Assembly (NCBI GenBank): GCA_022496805.1
Contig: CM040085.1
Coordinates: forward strand, 51,262,234-51,326,233
Origin: Pohlia nutans
Taxonomy: Eukaryota > Streptophyta > Bryopsida > Bryales > Mniaceae
DNA length: 64,000 bases
Reading direction: 5' to 3'
Shown here one piece after another: positions 25,167 through 36,402 of the stretch. The notes below the pieces were generated by a model. The model was not told where the DNA came from, searched no databases, and saw only the letters and a program-made list of their open reading frames with translations. The position numbers and the translations under genes are program-made. Numbering within the stretch: the first letter of the stretch is position 1; the number at the start of each line of letters is the position of its first letter.

Positions 25167-25524
25167 CATCAGAAATTTTGGACCCCACTGATTTTTAGCG
25201 ATTTCAGTGCGTTTATTGTTAAACACTGATTCCGCACCTTATACGTGGATTTAGAAGTGTCATTATGATACGGAAGTGACATGCAATACTAGGTGTCGAT
25301 GCAGTGTCTTTACAATGATTATGAAAAAAGTGTTGTTTTTGCACGAAAATTGTGCTTGACGGAATCCGTGCGTTAATCGTGTATCTACATTACATGGCTA
25401 ATAAGACACGGATAACATGCGATTGCCTTTAATGCGGATCTAGTATCCTATACGTATGATATCAACGCCTTTTATTATATTCGTGCGATTTCAGCATCTA
25501 TTATAATGCAAATTATTGTTGTAC

Positions 25525-25852
25525 CACTACTAGAGAAATGGGGTTCCAGTGTAAGAGAAAATCAACAGAAATTCTGTTGGTTCTGTGCGGGTTAGGAACA
25601 GTTGATTCTGGATCACAATGAACAGAAAATGCAGTTTGATTTTTGGTAGTAGCACATAACGCAACATATAGTTATTATGTAATCGAAGCCACTATATTGA
25701 AATGGCCATGCACGCTAAACAACGAGAAAACTTGTTGGTTCCAAGAGAAAACTTGTTGGTTCTATGCAATGAATTCAGCTTTGCTACGTTAAACCCATTT
25801 CTCTATTGGTTCCAACAGATGTGTCTTGGTTTTGACGCACTCTCTAGTAGTG
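25525..25852. mobile_element. CACTA element 6, 328 bp, in the outer CATCAG element
   Basis: The left end is CACTACTAGAGAAATGGGG and the right end, reversed, CACTACTAGAGAGTGCGTC. Flanks are TAC at 25522-25524 and TAT at 25853-25855. The inner CATCAG copy keeps the uninterrupted site at 28752-28765 (CGTACGACATCCGTG), showing that the duplication was TAC and that one base has since changed. Sister of 23763-24101. Confidence 0.88.
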
Positions 25853-26095
25853 TATGACATCCGTGTAGTCATAGTACAACATCTGTGTGGATTCGTATGA
25901 AATCCATTGCCATTCGATAGCATCAATCAAAACAAAATCAGCTGAGAATTATTTAAAGTTTTTAATTTGACAATGAGTGACTTAAATTTCTCCACGTCAC
26001 TCGCGTTCAAGGGTGTTTCGCACTATAGTAGGGTGTCATACTTCTCAACATAAAAAGTTTCTAATATTCTAAAACAATTGATTTATAAAATTTAT

Positions 26096-26190
26096 CTATT
26101 GATATAAAATTTGGTCCCATCTGAATTATGTTTTTCACAATATGATCAATTGAATTAGTCATTTTGATTCAACATGTCGTGCGTTTTGTT
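26096..26190 (+). mobile_element. TTAA-family fragment (copy E)
   Basis: GATATAAAATTTGGTCCCATC and CACAATATGATCAATTGAAT match the right half of copy A (4310-4373) and copy B. No terminal motif remains. It lies inside the outer CATCAG element and has no counterpart in the inner copy, so it arrived after the two diverged. Confidence 0.6.
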
Positions 26191-27158
26191 TCAGTTTCAC
26201 TAGTAGGAAATCATGTGTCGTTTTTCACTTAAATCTTTTCAAACTAGTTTATATTATTTTGGAATATTTTGGAATATTCCTAGAATCTTCTTTAAAATAT
26301 CTTTATGGTCTAATTTCCCAAAATACTTTTAGATCTTCATTTATAGAATTTAGAAGCAATTAACATTAAAAATTCAATAAAATTACATTTTATATTTTTA
26401 GAATTCAAAAATTGGTATTATTGGTTATAATTGTACTTTTCATCATAGGAGCAAAAAAACAAAGATGTACAGAAATAACAACATTACTTTTTCAAAATAG
26501 TAAAACTCGGGGGGTGCACTCCTTCTTGTATTTTTCATACACGTGCATTCAAGACCTATTTATCGGGGGGCTATATACCTTGCAGAAAAGATTATAAGGT
26601 ATGGTATTTTTCAAAATAAAGTTAAATGCATGTATTTTAATACACCCTATCAGTAATTATAAATTTTGGGGGGAATCGTTTAAAAACACCCAATTTTACA
26701 TATACTGCATTTTTTCCTTATACCTCAAGTAACCAATTCTTTTGACTATACCCCATTTTTTTTCTTCTCGTAGTCCAACTGTTGTCCATTTTTTTTTCTT
26801 ACACCCCATTTTTTCTCTCCCGGCACGTAGGTAGAGAACAATAACTCCACATTGGATACGTTGGTTCAATATCGTTCAAGCCAGCCAGCTTGCAAAGTCC
26901 TTTATCTTTCTCAACAAAAAAATTACCTCTTTTCATCCACTAGCACAGACCCTATCCTAGACCTGCTACCCCTAGAAATTGTTTCCACGCTATTTTACAT
27001 GTATTGACTACATTATATGTAATAGTATTTTACATGTAAACATGTTTCACTATTTTAAAACCCCCTATATTATATGTAAGTTTATTGCAAAATTTATCTA
27101 CAATGAATATATTAGACCCTATTTTTTATCGCACGTTGTTTCTACGATTTTTGCCAGT

Positions 27159-27176
27159 CCCCCCCCCCCCCCCCCC
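27159..27176 (+). repeat. Run of 18 C
   Basis: Eighteen consecutive C bases, followed by GAGTAGTAAAATTCG. A second C/G run followed by GTAGTAAAAT occurs at 38124-38160. Could fold as i-motif/G-quadruplex; length is likely unstable. Confidence 0.7.
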
Positions 27177-27789
27177 GAGTAGTAAAATTCGTAATACAAG
27201 ACAATGTAGAGGTGTTGTTTTTTTAAAAGTTCCGCAAGGTAGAGTTTAACTTAGATTGACATGATTCAAATTGAGTTCAAAAGCATACTTGATTTCCTAT
27301 TAGAAAATAATTGTAATTCAATCAAATTTTTAATTTTTTAGTCTCGGGCAACTCATAAAAGGGGGCATCGACCAAAACATGATCTCTCGAAGCATTACTG
27401 GGTTAAATTGAGTTTAAAATCAAACTTTCTTTTAACTCAATTTGAGCAACTTTTCAAAAATTGCAAAAGCTTTTAATTGCTTACTACAACATTTTGACCA
27501 TTGAATTTTTTTCATTCAATCCCAAAGTTATGCACTTTCTAATTTACTTTTTTACTTTCATTCTTTATATCTCCCTTTCATTACTTCATTTCAAGGTGAA
27601 TATCCAAGCATTTACTTTATTTTATTTTTTATTAGACCCACAACTCGTTTCTCTAATATACAATCAAAAAAATTCAATTGAAACAGAAAGGCATATATGT
27701 TGAAATGTCATAAAATGGTAAAAAAGTTGCAAAAATATACAAAAACTTACAATGAAAAAAATGATTTTTGGTTGAATCAAACAGAAAAT

Positions 27790-28380
27790 GAAAAAAAAAA
27801 TTAAAAAAAAAATTGGAGAAAATGTTTCTCTAACATAAAATAAGAAAAAACTGGAAAAGAAATGTTTTAAACATTGCTAAAAATATGCAAATTGAAAAAA
27901 GAAAAGCTCTCAGACATCATGATTTTATAAAAAAAATTCAAATTTTTTTGAAGAATTTTTTTAAATATAAAAAAAAAGCCTGCAAAATGTAGTGCAAAAG
28001 AAAATTTGGGGAAAAAAAAAGTTTTTCTTTACATCGCTAAAAACATCCAAAGTTTGTTGGAAAAAAAAATCAGCTCAGAGCCATCACGATTTTGGTAAAA
28101 AAAAAATTCATAATATCTGAAAAACATTCTAGATATAGAGAAAAGCCTACATGATGTAGTGCAAAACAAATTTAGAAATAAGTTTTTTTACATCGCTAAA
28201 AACATCCAAAGTCCGCTGAAAAGAAAAAAAAAAAAAAAAAAACAGCTCACAGCCATCACGATTTTGGCAAAAAAAAAAATTCATAATATTCTGAAAAAAA
28301 TTGTAGATATAGAAAGAAGCCTGCGTGATGTAGTGCAAAAAAAAATTCGAAAAAGAAATTAAATGTACATGGCATAAAAA
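27790..28380. repeat. Degenerate tandem array, unit about 160-190 bp
   Basis: Each unit has A-rich sequence, a CAGCTCACAGCCATCACG-type motif (near 27906, 28070 and 28241), CGATTTTGGCAAAAA, and GATATAGAAA...GCCTGC...TGTAGTGCAAAA. A matching array at 29029-29530 is in the inner copy. Poly-A runs vary. Non-coding. Confidence 0.7.
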
Positions 28381-29028
28381 TCGCCAGTGGTTACATTCAT
28401 CAGGAATTTCCGACCCCACTGATTCTGCACTGATTTAGTGCGTTTATCGTTCAACACTGATTCCGCACGTCATACGTGCATTTAGAAGTGTCGTTACGGT
28501 ACGGAAGTGACATGCATTACTAGAGTGTCGATGCAGTGTCTTTTCAATGATTATCAAAAAAGTGTTGTTTCCGCACGAAAGTCGTGCTTGACGGAATCCG
28601 TGCGTTAATTGTGTATCTACATTACATGGCTAATAAGACACGGATAACATGCGGTTTTAGTTAATGCGGATTCAGTATCGTATACGTATCATACTAATGC
28701 CATTTACTATATTCGTGCGCTTTCAGTATCTATTATAATGCAAATTATTTTCGTACGACATCCGTGTACAATATTTTAATATATTTTTGGAATCTTTTGA
28801 AATATTTTAAAATATTTTATATTATTTTGGAATATGTTGGAATATTCCAAGAATCTTCTTTAAATTATACTTACGATTTAATTTCCCAAAACATTTTTAG
28901 ATCTACATTTATAGAGTTTAGAAGCAATACACATTAAAATTTCAAAGAAATAACATTTTATATTTTTAGAATTCAAATTTGGTATTATTGGTTATCATTG
29001 TACTTTTCATCATAGGAGCAAAAAAAAA

Positions 29029-29530
29029 ATAGCTCACAACCACCACGATTTCGGCAAAAAATAAAAAAATTCAAAATATTATGAAAAAAATCCTAGATAT
29101 AGAAAACGTCCTGCATAATCTAGTGCAAAAAAGAATTTGGAAAAAAAGTTTTTTTCACATAGTTAAAAACATTCAAAGTCCGCTGAAAAAAAAAAACAGC
29201 TCGCAGCCATGATCTGCCATCACGATTTTGGCAAAAAATTAAAAAATTAAAAATATTATGAAAAAAACCCTAGATATAGAAAAATTCCTGCATAATCTAA
29301 TGCAAAAAGAAATTTGGAAAAAAAGTTTTTTTCACATAGTTAAAAACATTCAAAGTCCGCTGAAAAAAAAAAAACAGCTCACAGCCATGATCTGTCATCA
29401 CAAAACATTCAAAGTCCGCAAAAAAAAAAACAAACTCAAAATATTCTGAAAAATTTGTAGATGTAGGAAAAGCCCTGCATGTTGTAGTGCAAAAAAAGAA
29501 TTTGAAAAAAGAATTATATACACATGGCAA
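29029..29530. repeat. Second copy of the degenerate tandem array
   Basis: Three units with the motifs described for 27790-28380, starting near 29029, 29190 and 29373, and ending in ACATGGCAAAAAATAGCC as the first array does in ACATGGCATAAAAATCGCC. Part of the inner CATCAG element. Confidence 0.7.
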
Positions 29531-29598
29531 AAAATAGCCAATGGTTTCATTCTTTTATAATTATCAAAAGAGTTCCTTTCTATGCATGAAGAGTTTGA

Positions 29599-29660
29599 GG
29601 TGGTTTGGTGGTTTGGAGCTTCATCGGCAACCGGGAGGTCGTGAGTTCAAATCCCACCGT
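29599..29660 (+). repeat. tRNA-like module (A and B boxes) in the inner CATCAG element
   Basis: TGGTTTGGAGCTTCATCGG resembles an A box region and GAGTTCAAATCCCACCG a B box and T-arm. The following 60 bases are also shared with 30176-30300. It looks like a SINE head, not an active tRNA gene. Confidence 0.5.
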
Positions 29661-30175
29661 TGGCGATAGAGCTTGGGAAGCTATGGTGGGCCCCACCGTG
29701 CGTTCGGGCAATTTCCGTGTAGTTGAAGTGGGTAGCGAGGAAAATTATTATTTTATTATTTTATTTTATTATATATTTTTTAATAATATTAATTTGATCA
29801 AATTTAGATATAGAAAGAAAATAAAATCTAGATATGGAAAAGATGATGTCGCACGAAAAACGCACTGAATCAGTGTAGTTTTAAAGACGATTAAAACACG
29901 ACATTTGACGAGTATAAAGAGTGCTGAATTCATACGTTTTCAATGGATGTATCAATCGTGTCGAATCAGTACTATATCCGCTTGTACGAATATCGTGCCA
30001 TATCAGTGTAGTTGCGATGAATGATGCAACGATGCGGAATCATTGCGAAAATCGTACGAACCCTTGAAATATCGGAAATCGCACTGAATCAGTGATAAAA
30101 ATTAGTGGGGTCCGAAATTCCTGATGTTCATTCATAATTATAAAAAAAAATCAATTGCTTGCATCAAGACTTCTA

Positions 30176-30240
30176 GGTGGTTTGGTGGTTTAGAGCATGG
30201 TTTGTAGTTGGGAGGTCTCGTGTTCGATTCCAGCCACCGG
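30176..30240 (+). repeat. tRNA-like module in the outer CATCAG element
   Basis: TGGTTTAGAGCATGG fits a pol III A box and GTGTTCGATTCCAGCC a B box. Paralogue of 29599-29660. It lacks an acceptor-stem match, so I do not call a tRNA gene. Confidence 0.5.
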
Positions 30241-30904
30241 CGATGGAGCCCGGGCAAACCGTGGTGGCCTCTACCGTGGTCCGGGCAACCCGAAATAATG
30301 TCCGGGTAGGGCATAAAAGAATTCCGGCATTTTTCATTTACTTCATTATGAAAATTTTATTTTTATGTTTTTTTAAATAAAATTATTTTTACCAAATTTA
30401 GATATAGAAAGAAAAATATTCTAGATATAGAAAGAAACATATTCTAGAAAAGAATCAAAAGATGATGTCGCACGAAAAAACACACTGAATCAATGTGGCT
30501 TTAAAGACGATTAAGACACGACATTTGACAACTATATAGAGTGAAGAATTCTCACGTTTTCAATAGATCTATCAATCGTGTTGAATCAATATTATATTTG
30601 TTTATACGAGCATAATGTCATATTAGTGCAGTTGTAATGAATGACGCAAGGATGCGGAATCAATGCGAAAAATGTACGCACCCATGAAATATCGGAAATC
30701 GCATTGAAATCGTTCATAATCAGTGGGGTCCAAAATTCCTGATGTATGTCATATGCACATATGCTTTATTGTTAATCCAAGGAATCACAAGGTTATAGAA
30801 GAAAAAAATTATGTTTGAATTATGTTTGACCAATTATTTATATTTGAAAAAAAAATAGTTTTGACCAATTATTTAGGAATAAAATTTAGATAAAATTAAA
30901 AAGC

Positions 30905-30960
30905 AAAAGTGTGTTGAGGTAGGTTTGAGGTACACCTCAAGCCTACCTCAACACGCTTTT
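30905..30960. repeat. Near-perfect hairpin, 27-bp arms
   Basis: AAAAGTGTGTTGAGGTAGG and onward pairs with its complement after a 2-base loop; I count two mismatches in 27 pairs. A T run follows the right arm. It could be the fused ends of a small foldback element or the stem of a small-RNA precursor. Confidence 0.75.
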
Positions 30961-33022
30961 TTTTTAAATGACACATACATGAAGCTAATTTCCTATAAAA
31001 TATATAATAATAACTGCACGTTGCAAAAAGTCACTAACGGATCTATAGTTTATACCTACAAAATTGAAAGTTGTAGTATTTGACAATGAATTAATAAAGA
31101 ATTTACATTGGAATAATTCTCTATAGTTTAATATTGCATGTCACAAAATTCACTTTAAAACCTAAACTTCAACACCGTAGGCTAAAAAATGTGGCACAAA
31201 AATGGAGTTGGAAATTTTATTTTATTATAATATCGTAAGTAGATGTTATATCCTGCAAGAGAAATATTTGGGAAGAATGGACACCAATACACCATACAAT
31301 AATTTTCATACAGGTTGCAAGTTTTACAACTATAATAAAATGTTTTACAAAAACATGAATAGAAAGAGGAAAAAATGATGCTAAAGAACAAGAAAATTGC
31401 CTATTAAATTAGAAACGTATATCTTTCATTGTATATCAATTCTAGAATATTCTTCCAAACAACACTTTATAATGTTTTTTCTCAAATTATCAATTCCATG
31501 GACACCTTGTGACCTTTAGGGGTTATTAATGTTTTATTACAAAAAATTGTAAAGTTTTTCATCCATCTAAAGATAGAAGGCCTACATTGTATTCATCGGC
31601 CATTGTATAGATAGAGGCGTGTCAAAGGGTTAAAATGTTAAACTTCTTACTATTTCATTTACATAGAATAAGGGTTTCAAGGGGACCTAAAAATTAGAGG
31701 GACTCACCGTGTAAAATTTACCTCATGGTAAACATGTGTTTGTATTTGAGATTTGCGTGTGTGTCTTGTGTACACTACAGAGGATATCAAGACGTTTCTA
31801 ACACCTAGGAAATTGCTAAACCCTAAATATTGTAACAATCACCTTTTGTTTGGTGGGCACGTAGTCATTGTCATTACGAACATGCATTTTATTCACACCG
31901 GCCTCGAAAAAGGTCCGGAATTTCTATCTATCTGCTATACAATGTGAAATGTCAATAAATTAGTATAGATGCCCTTAAACCCTTGTTACTTGTAGATGGG
32001 AGGAAAAAAAAACCCTAATATATTAAAAGTTTAACAAATTGGTATAATAAGTTTGGACATTTGAGGCACCTATACCTATGGATTCTACATCTATGTGGCA
32101 GTTCCAAGATCCAAGTGGCTTACGTAGGGGACCAACCGTCGAAGGATTTACATCCCCTCCTAGAGCCCAATTCGCAAACAATATGGATTGGGAGGGAAGA
32201 CTCGACAGACACGACGGTAGTAATTTACCTAAACCCCCTCCCAGCCCCGCCCCCTCCCCCTCCCCCCCTTGCGGACGTTAATGCAAGAGGACAAAAACCG
32301 CCTCCTATTTTGAACATGTAGGAGCCCACCTTAAAAATAACTCCCTCTTCCAAGATATTCTAAAATTCCCAAGGGAGTCCCCTTAGACCAAATTTGGACT
32401 GATGGCCCCAAATTTGTAAAAGAAAAATGCCAAAATAGACCCTAGGATGCCCAAAATGGAAATTTCATAAAAAGGGGCCCATGGGTGAACAATGCTTGCA
32501 TTAACGTCCGGAGGATTTAGAGTCTGGGCAACGGTAGGGCATGTTTGCTTGGTTCCAGATAGGTTTTGGGTTGGATCTAGATAGGTTCTAGGTAGGTTCC
32601 GGGTAGGGTCGGGTAGGTTCTAAGTAGTTCTTGGGTAGGATCTGGATCTGTGAAGTTTAATTTATTTTAATCAGTCTCCATCTCCTGAAAACCGGCTGCC
32701 ACCGGACCCTTGAAAACCGGATCGCCGGACCCTATGTTGAAAACGTTGATGCTGCGCTGCTATGGATTGAGACCACCCTAAATGTGGCTCCTGGCAATTG
32801 AGCTCAACCTCATCATTTTACTGCATGTGTTTGCTGGCACTCCCCTCAAACCCCGGAATCAATAGTTGGACCTCATATTTGGATTGTTGTGGCTCCAAGG
32901 ACCAAAGAAAACCCGAGTCTTGATGCTCAGTTTTGATTTCGGTTATATTCCGTGACACCATAAACTTTCAATCCCATGAATTTAGAGGGTCAGAATTGAG
33001 GTTCTGATTTTGGTTAAGTCTA
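30961..33022. other. Intergenic; one TTAA-family-like end, no gene
   Basis: ACCTTTAGGGGTTATT at 31513-31527 is a single end of a second TTAA-type family; its inward 90 bases match the stretch before ACGTTTAGGGGTTAG at 41632-41646. A C-rich patch lies at 32240-32270, and GGTAGGTTC-type repeats lie at 32560-32640. No coding region supported. Confidence 0.5.
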
Positions 33023-33196
33023 CTATCAACGGGAAAGTTGAGCAAGTTGGTAGAATTGGACGTTCATATTAACAAGATAATTGTTTTGCCGTCAACTATC
33101 GGTCACTTGAAAAACATTCAGCGCTTGGAATGCTCGGGTAATCCATTGGCCGAGCCTAGCTTACAACTCTATTTACACGTTAGATATTTCGTTTAG
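33023..33196 (+). pseudogene. Leucine-rich-repeat protein fragment
   Basis: An open frame without its own start reads GKLSKLVELDVHINKI, VLPSTIGHLKNIQRLECSG and NPLAEPSLQLY before a stop at 33194. These are two leucine-rich repeats of the LxxLxxLxxLxxxxNxIxxLP type, as in plant intracellular Ras-group LRR proteins. No further repeats are found on either side, and the frame could be one exon; the isolated position among transposons suggests a gene fragment. Confidence 0.6.
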
Positions 33197-33391
33197 AATC
33201 AACTAACATGATGTTGACATGAACAGTTGAAGGATTGAACTTGTGGCGCATTGAACACTAAGTAATTCTAGTGCTTCGAAACATGAAGCGCCTCACATGC
33301 TTTTTAAACATAATCACGGGAAATTGATATTCCTCTTTTTCCTTTATGCAGACAAATAGACGACTTTGATCACAGTGGAACAAAGAAAGCA

Positions 33392-34300
33392 CTAAGTTGT
33401 AGTGGACATCAGAGTTGCTTCCCCACAGTGAACGCCCGATTCAATGATTCCGCCCTGCACTGAAGTCTCTCCGCATTCCTCTGCTGGAACGTCGGCGACT
33501 GCAACTGGTACACGTTGTCCACGCGCTCTGCTGCCGCGTTGGCGTGCTTTGGAAGGGCGAGTCCCACCTTGAAATGCGATGCTTGGCACTTGCGCCTTTC
33601 TGCCTCCTGTACCACAACGTCTACCGCGTGGCCCACGCAGCATTGTATTCATGGATCCATGAAGGTCAGATCTAGTACGTGATGGACACGATGTGGATGT
33701 CACAATATCGTTATGTTCTAGTCTTTCTACAGAGACGCAATTTATAGTCAGTGGAAACGTTGGACGTCGAAGCTCGATGCCGGACCTGTCGTGGTCATTA
33801 TGTACTGCAGGGAGGAGGTCTGCTGCGAGGGAGTGATTCGCATGGTGACTCTGCTGTCTTTCAGAATCAAACAACTATTGGACGTTGTCGAATTCACTGT
33901 CAGATGTCAGCTGATCTGAAGAAGCGTTTCCATCTTCGGCTACATCTCCAATTCCATCATCTTCTCTAGTCATTGGAGTTTTTGTCTCTGCTATGGATGA
34001 TTCAAGAGAGCCACCCTCCACATGGCATATGTACTGTCCACCAAAGTCTATAACATAGGTGACGAATATAGTTTCTAGATGTATGTACGATCTTAGAACT
34101 CGACCATGTACCCACAAATCTTCAGTAGGAAATGGTGCATATGTTGGCAAAGAGAAGCGCAGTATTCTGACAAACACGGGTTCATGAACCGGTCGAGAAA
34201 ATTGTTGTGATGTAGAAGAATTACCAAGCTCCGGCGGTAGTATTGGAGGATCAGAGAGAAGGCCTGGTCTGTTACATGTAGAGTCTATGGCGGCGGCCAC
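33392..34300 (-). pseudogene. Unidentified minus-strand ORF with one in-frame TAG
   Basis: Two open stretches, 34300-33875 and 33874-33392, are in the same frame and separated by a single TAG, giving about 300 codons from an ATG (MAAAIDSTCNRPG). The first half has ordered sequence (PVHEPVFVRILRFSLP, VTYVIDFGGQYICHVEGG) and an acidic tail (EDDGIGDVAEDGN); the second half is rich in Arg and Gly. I recognise no family. It may be a degenerate transposon accessory protein or a broken host gene. GC content is above that of its flanks. Confidence 0.35.
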
Positions 34301-36402
34301 TCTGTTGCACTATACAGTATGTTGTTGCTCCACTGTCGTCAGCCGTTCGATACTTCTGTCGCCCACTTGGAGTAGACCCTACAGCATCGACGTCTCCTCT
34401 ACAGCCGTCCCTTGATTTGCTCTGCAGGGACTTTGTTACGTCGATGTCGACGTTGTGTACTGCTTCGCTGATTGTTTCTCTTTGAACAACTCTTGTCAGG
34501 TTCGTGGTTGAGTGAAGTCCGGACCAGGACTAGCTGAGAGGCGCCGTTGACGCTGCACCTAGCACGACATCCTTAATCTTGTTGCTCTTCATTTGGCCAC
34601 AACGTTCGTATAATGTTGGACACAGTCGATGAGAATCCATGCTGGTGTCCTAGTCGCTGTTTCGTCCAACCTAACGCTCTTGCAGCGTGGTGATAGAAAA
34701 ACTAACGGAATCCACGAGGTCTCTCACTCTTACAAAAGGGTTCCTGGAAATGCAAATGTAAGAAAAATCTTTGTCTAGCAGTTGTATGAGCTTCGCAACT
34801 TGGCTATATTTGTACTTCTCTGTTGTTGCCCACTCACAGACTATCACCTTTGCTTGCTCGATTGGCATGATACTTGCAGGAGTTGAAAATGCCATCTTGT
34901 TTGTGGTAGCCCTAGTCTGGACAGTGGAATTATGTAATGAAATTTATTCAACGAATTGTGTTTTCTTTGCGTGCATGAGGTTGTATGTACATTTCATGAT
35001 GGCAAGTCTGTGCATAAGTCGTTGTTTGCAAACCGTGACAGAATAATGTGTGAATTTGAGCACTAATTCTGTCACGCTAGTAGAGCTTCATAAACTGCTA
35101 GCAAAACACAGTTCAAACCACCTTGTACATTCACGCATACACTATCCACTTCTACAAATTCCATTAGATGTTGGATGGCGCCCTCGTCCGACGTGGAGTC
35201 TACCTGTCAAGAAAATTATGTTCGGTCAGCCTCCAAAACCGTCGGGCAAGTACCAGAATTTCATGCATTGTAAGACAACCACATCATGCCCTACCAAGCT
35301 TTATCTTCCCTACCCCACACAAAATTTGAGTGTGGGCACCTCAAATTTTTGGCTCATTCTGGACATCCATGCAAACAAGAGTCCATGTAAATTACCCACA
35401 TACAATTCCTCCACATATTTACCCATGAAATGATAGTAAACTTTGTCTTATTTCAAGAAAAAATGGATGACTTTCATCCAAGCACTAACGAGAACGCAGG
35501 GACGATTCAAATCTGGTCGTCGTCCACTTTCTGGAGGATCTCACGTTTAGGGGTTAAATATATGTTGTGTGATTGTGTGAGTTGTGTGATTGTGTATGTT
35601 GTGTGAATCTGTATGTTAATTGTGATTGTGTGAGCATGTACATGTTTAGTTTAGTTCACAACAAAATTTTATAATGGTGTAGCTAGATTTTACTTACACA
35701 AATTTCATAAGGTGCCACAATTGAACGCATTTCAGCCCAAAAGAGCCTTCACAGCTGCAGTGAAAAATTGCATCACTCGCCAATTTAAAATCTCAAAAAA
35801 TTGGAAGCGTGTTTTTTAGCAAAAAAATCTATCTTGTGCCACCAATACTTGCTTCGATGCTTATAGCAGTGCCACAGTGGCTAGGACCACAGCCGGGAGC
35901 ACGCGATTCGCTCGACCACTCAAATTTTGAAATTTAAAGGCTGGCTGAAACAATGATGAGACATTTGATATATTGTTAGTGTTGTTTCAATACTAGAACA
36001 ATGCAAAAATAGTGTCGGATAATGTTGAAACAACACTCTTTCAATAGTAAATACAACATTACTTCTGAATATTGCATTTTTACAAATCAGTGCTCTAATA
36101 ATAGAACAAAACATAGTGTTGAAATAGTTTTGTTGATAATTCTTGAATAAAGTTGTTTCAGCAAAATTTTGATACTATTTTTTGCATTGTTTTAACACTA
36201 AACAATGTACAAGATGTTTCCCAGCATTGAAATAAGTAAAAAGACAATGGAGAGAAAGATTGTAATGTATCCTATACAGGCAAATCCAAACAGATGTGAG
36301 AAATATGGATTTTTTTCTGCTAGAAACTGTTGGAGTTATCGTACAAAGGCCCCAGATGAGTAAAATCTGGCATGACCAATCTGCAAGAATGCAAAGGGCA
36401 TC
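34301..36402. other. Intergenic; TTAA-type end near 35547, no supported gene
   Basis: Short frames occur on both strands (for example 34671-34895 minus) but without recognisable motifs. ACGTTTAGGGGTTAAAT at 35546-35562 is a single TTAA-family-like end. A GTTGTGTGATTGTGTGA simple repeat lies at 35565-35635. Confidence 0.45.

Larger units (their letters stand above)
28398..30126. mobile_element. CATCAG-family element, inner copy, 1729 bp
   Basis: The left end CATCAGGAATTTCCGACCCC and the right end, reversed, CATCAGGAATTTCGGACCCC are complete. The whole element parallels the outer one: subterminal repeats, the GGAATATT-type stretch at 28780-28860, the same ATTGGTATTATTGG region, a tandem array and a tRNA-like module. 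It sits in the outer copy where GGTTACATTC continues as ATTCATAATTATAAAA, so a member of the family inserted into its relative. Confidence 0.75.
25167..30744. mobile_element. CATCAG-family non-autonomous DNA transposon (outer copy)
   Basis: The left end begins CATCAGAAATTTTGGACCCC and the right end, reversed, CATCAGGAATTTTGGACCCC. Both ends carry many short subterminal repeats of the kind CACTGATTCCGCAC, GCGATTTCAGTGCG and CACGGAT. The interior is AT-rich and non-coding. It has been interrupted by a CACTA (25525-25852), by a TTAA-family fragment region near 26100 and by a second copy of its own family (28398-30126). I could not read a convincing target duplication, so superfamily (MULE, hAT or other) is open. 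Confidence 0.7.

Noticed and set aside
28398..30126. 9-bp target duplication marking the CATCAG family as Mutator-like
   Set aside because: Flanks GGTTACATT and TTCATTCAT do not match well, and the outer copy gives no match either.
29599..30240. Two candidate tRNA genes
   Set aside because: A and B boxes are present, but the acceptor and anticodon stems do not close and both copies lie at the same place in a transposon family, so they are SINE-like modules.
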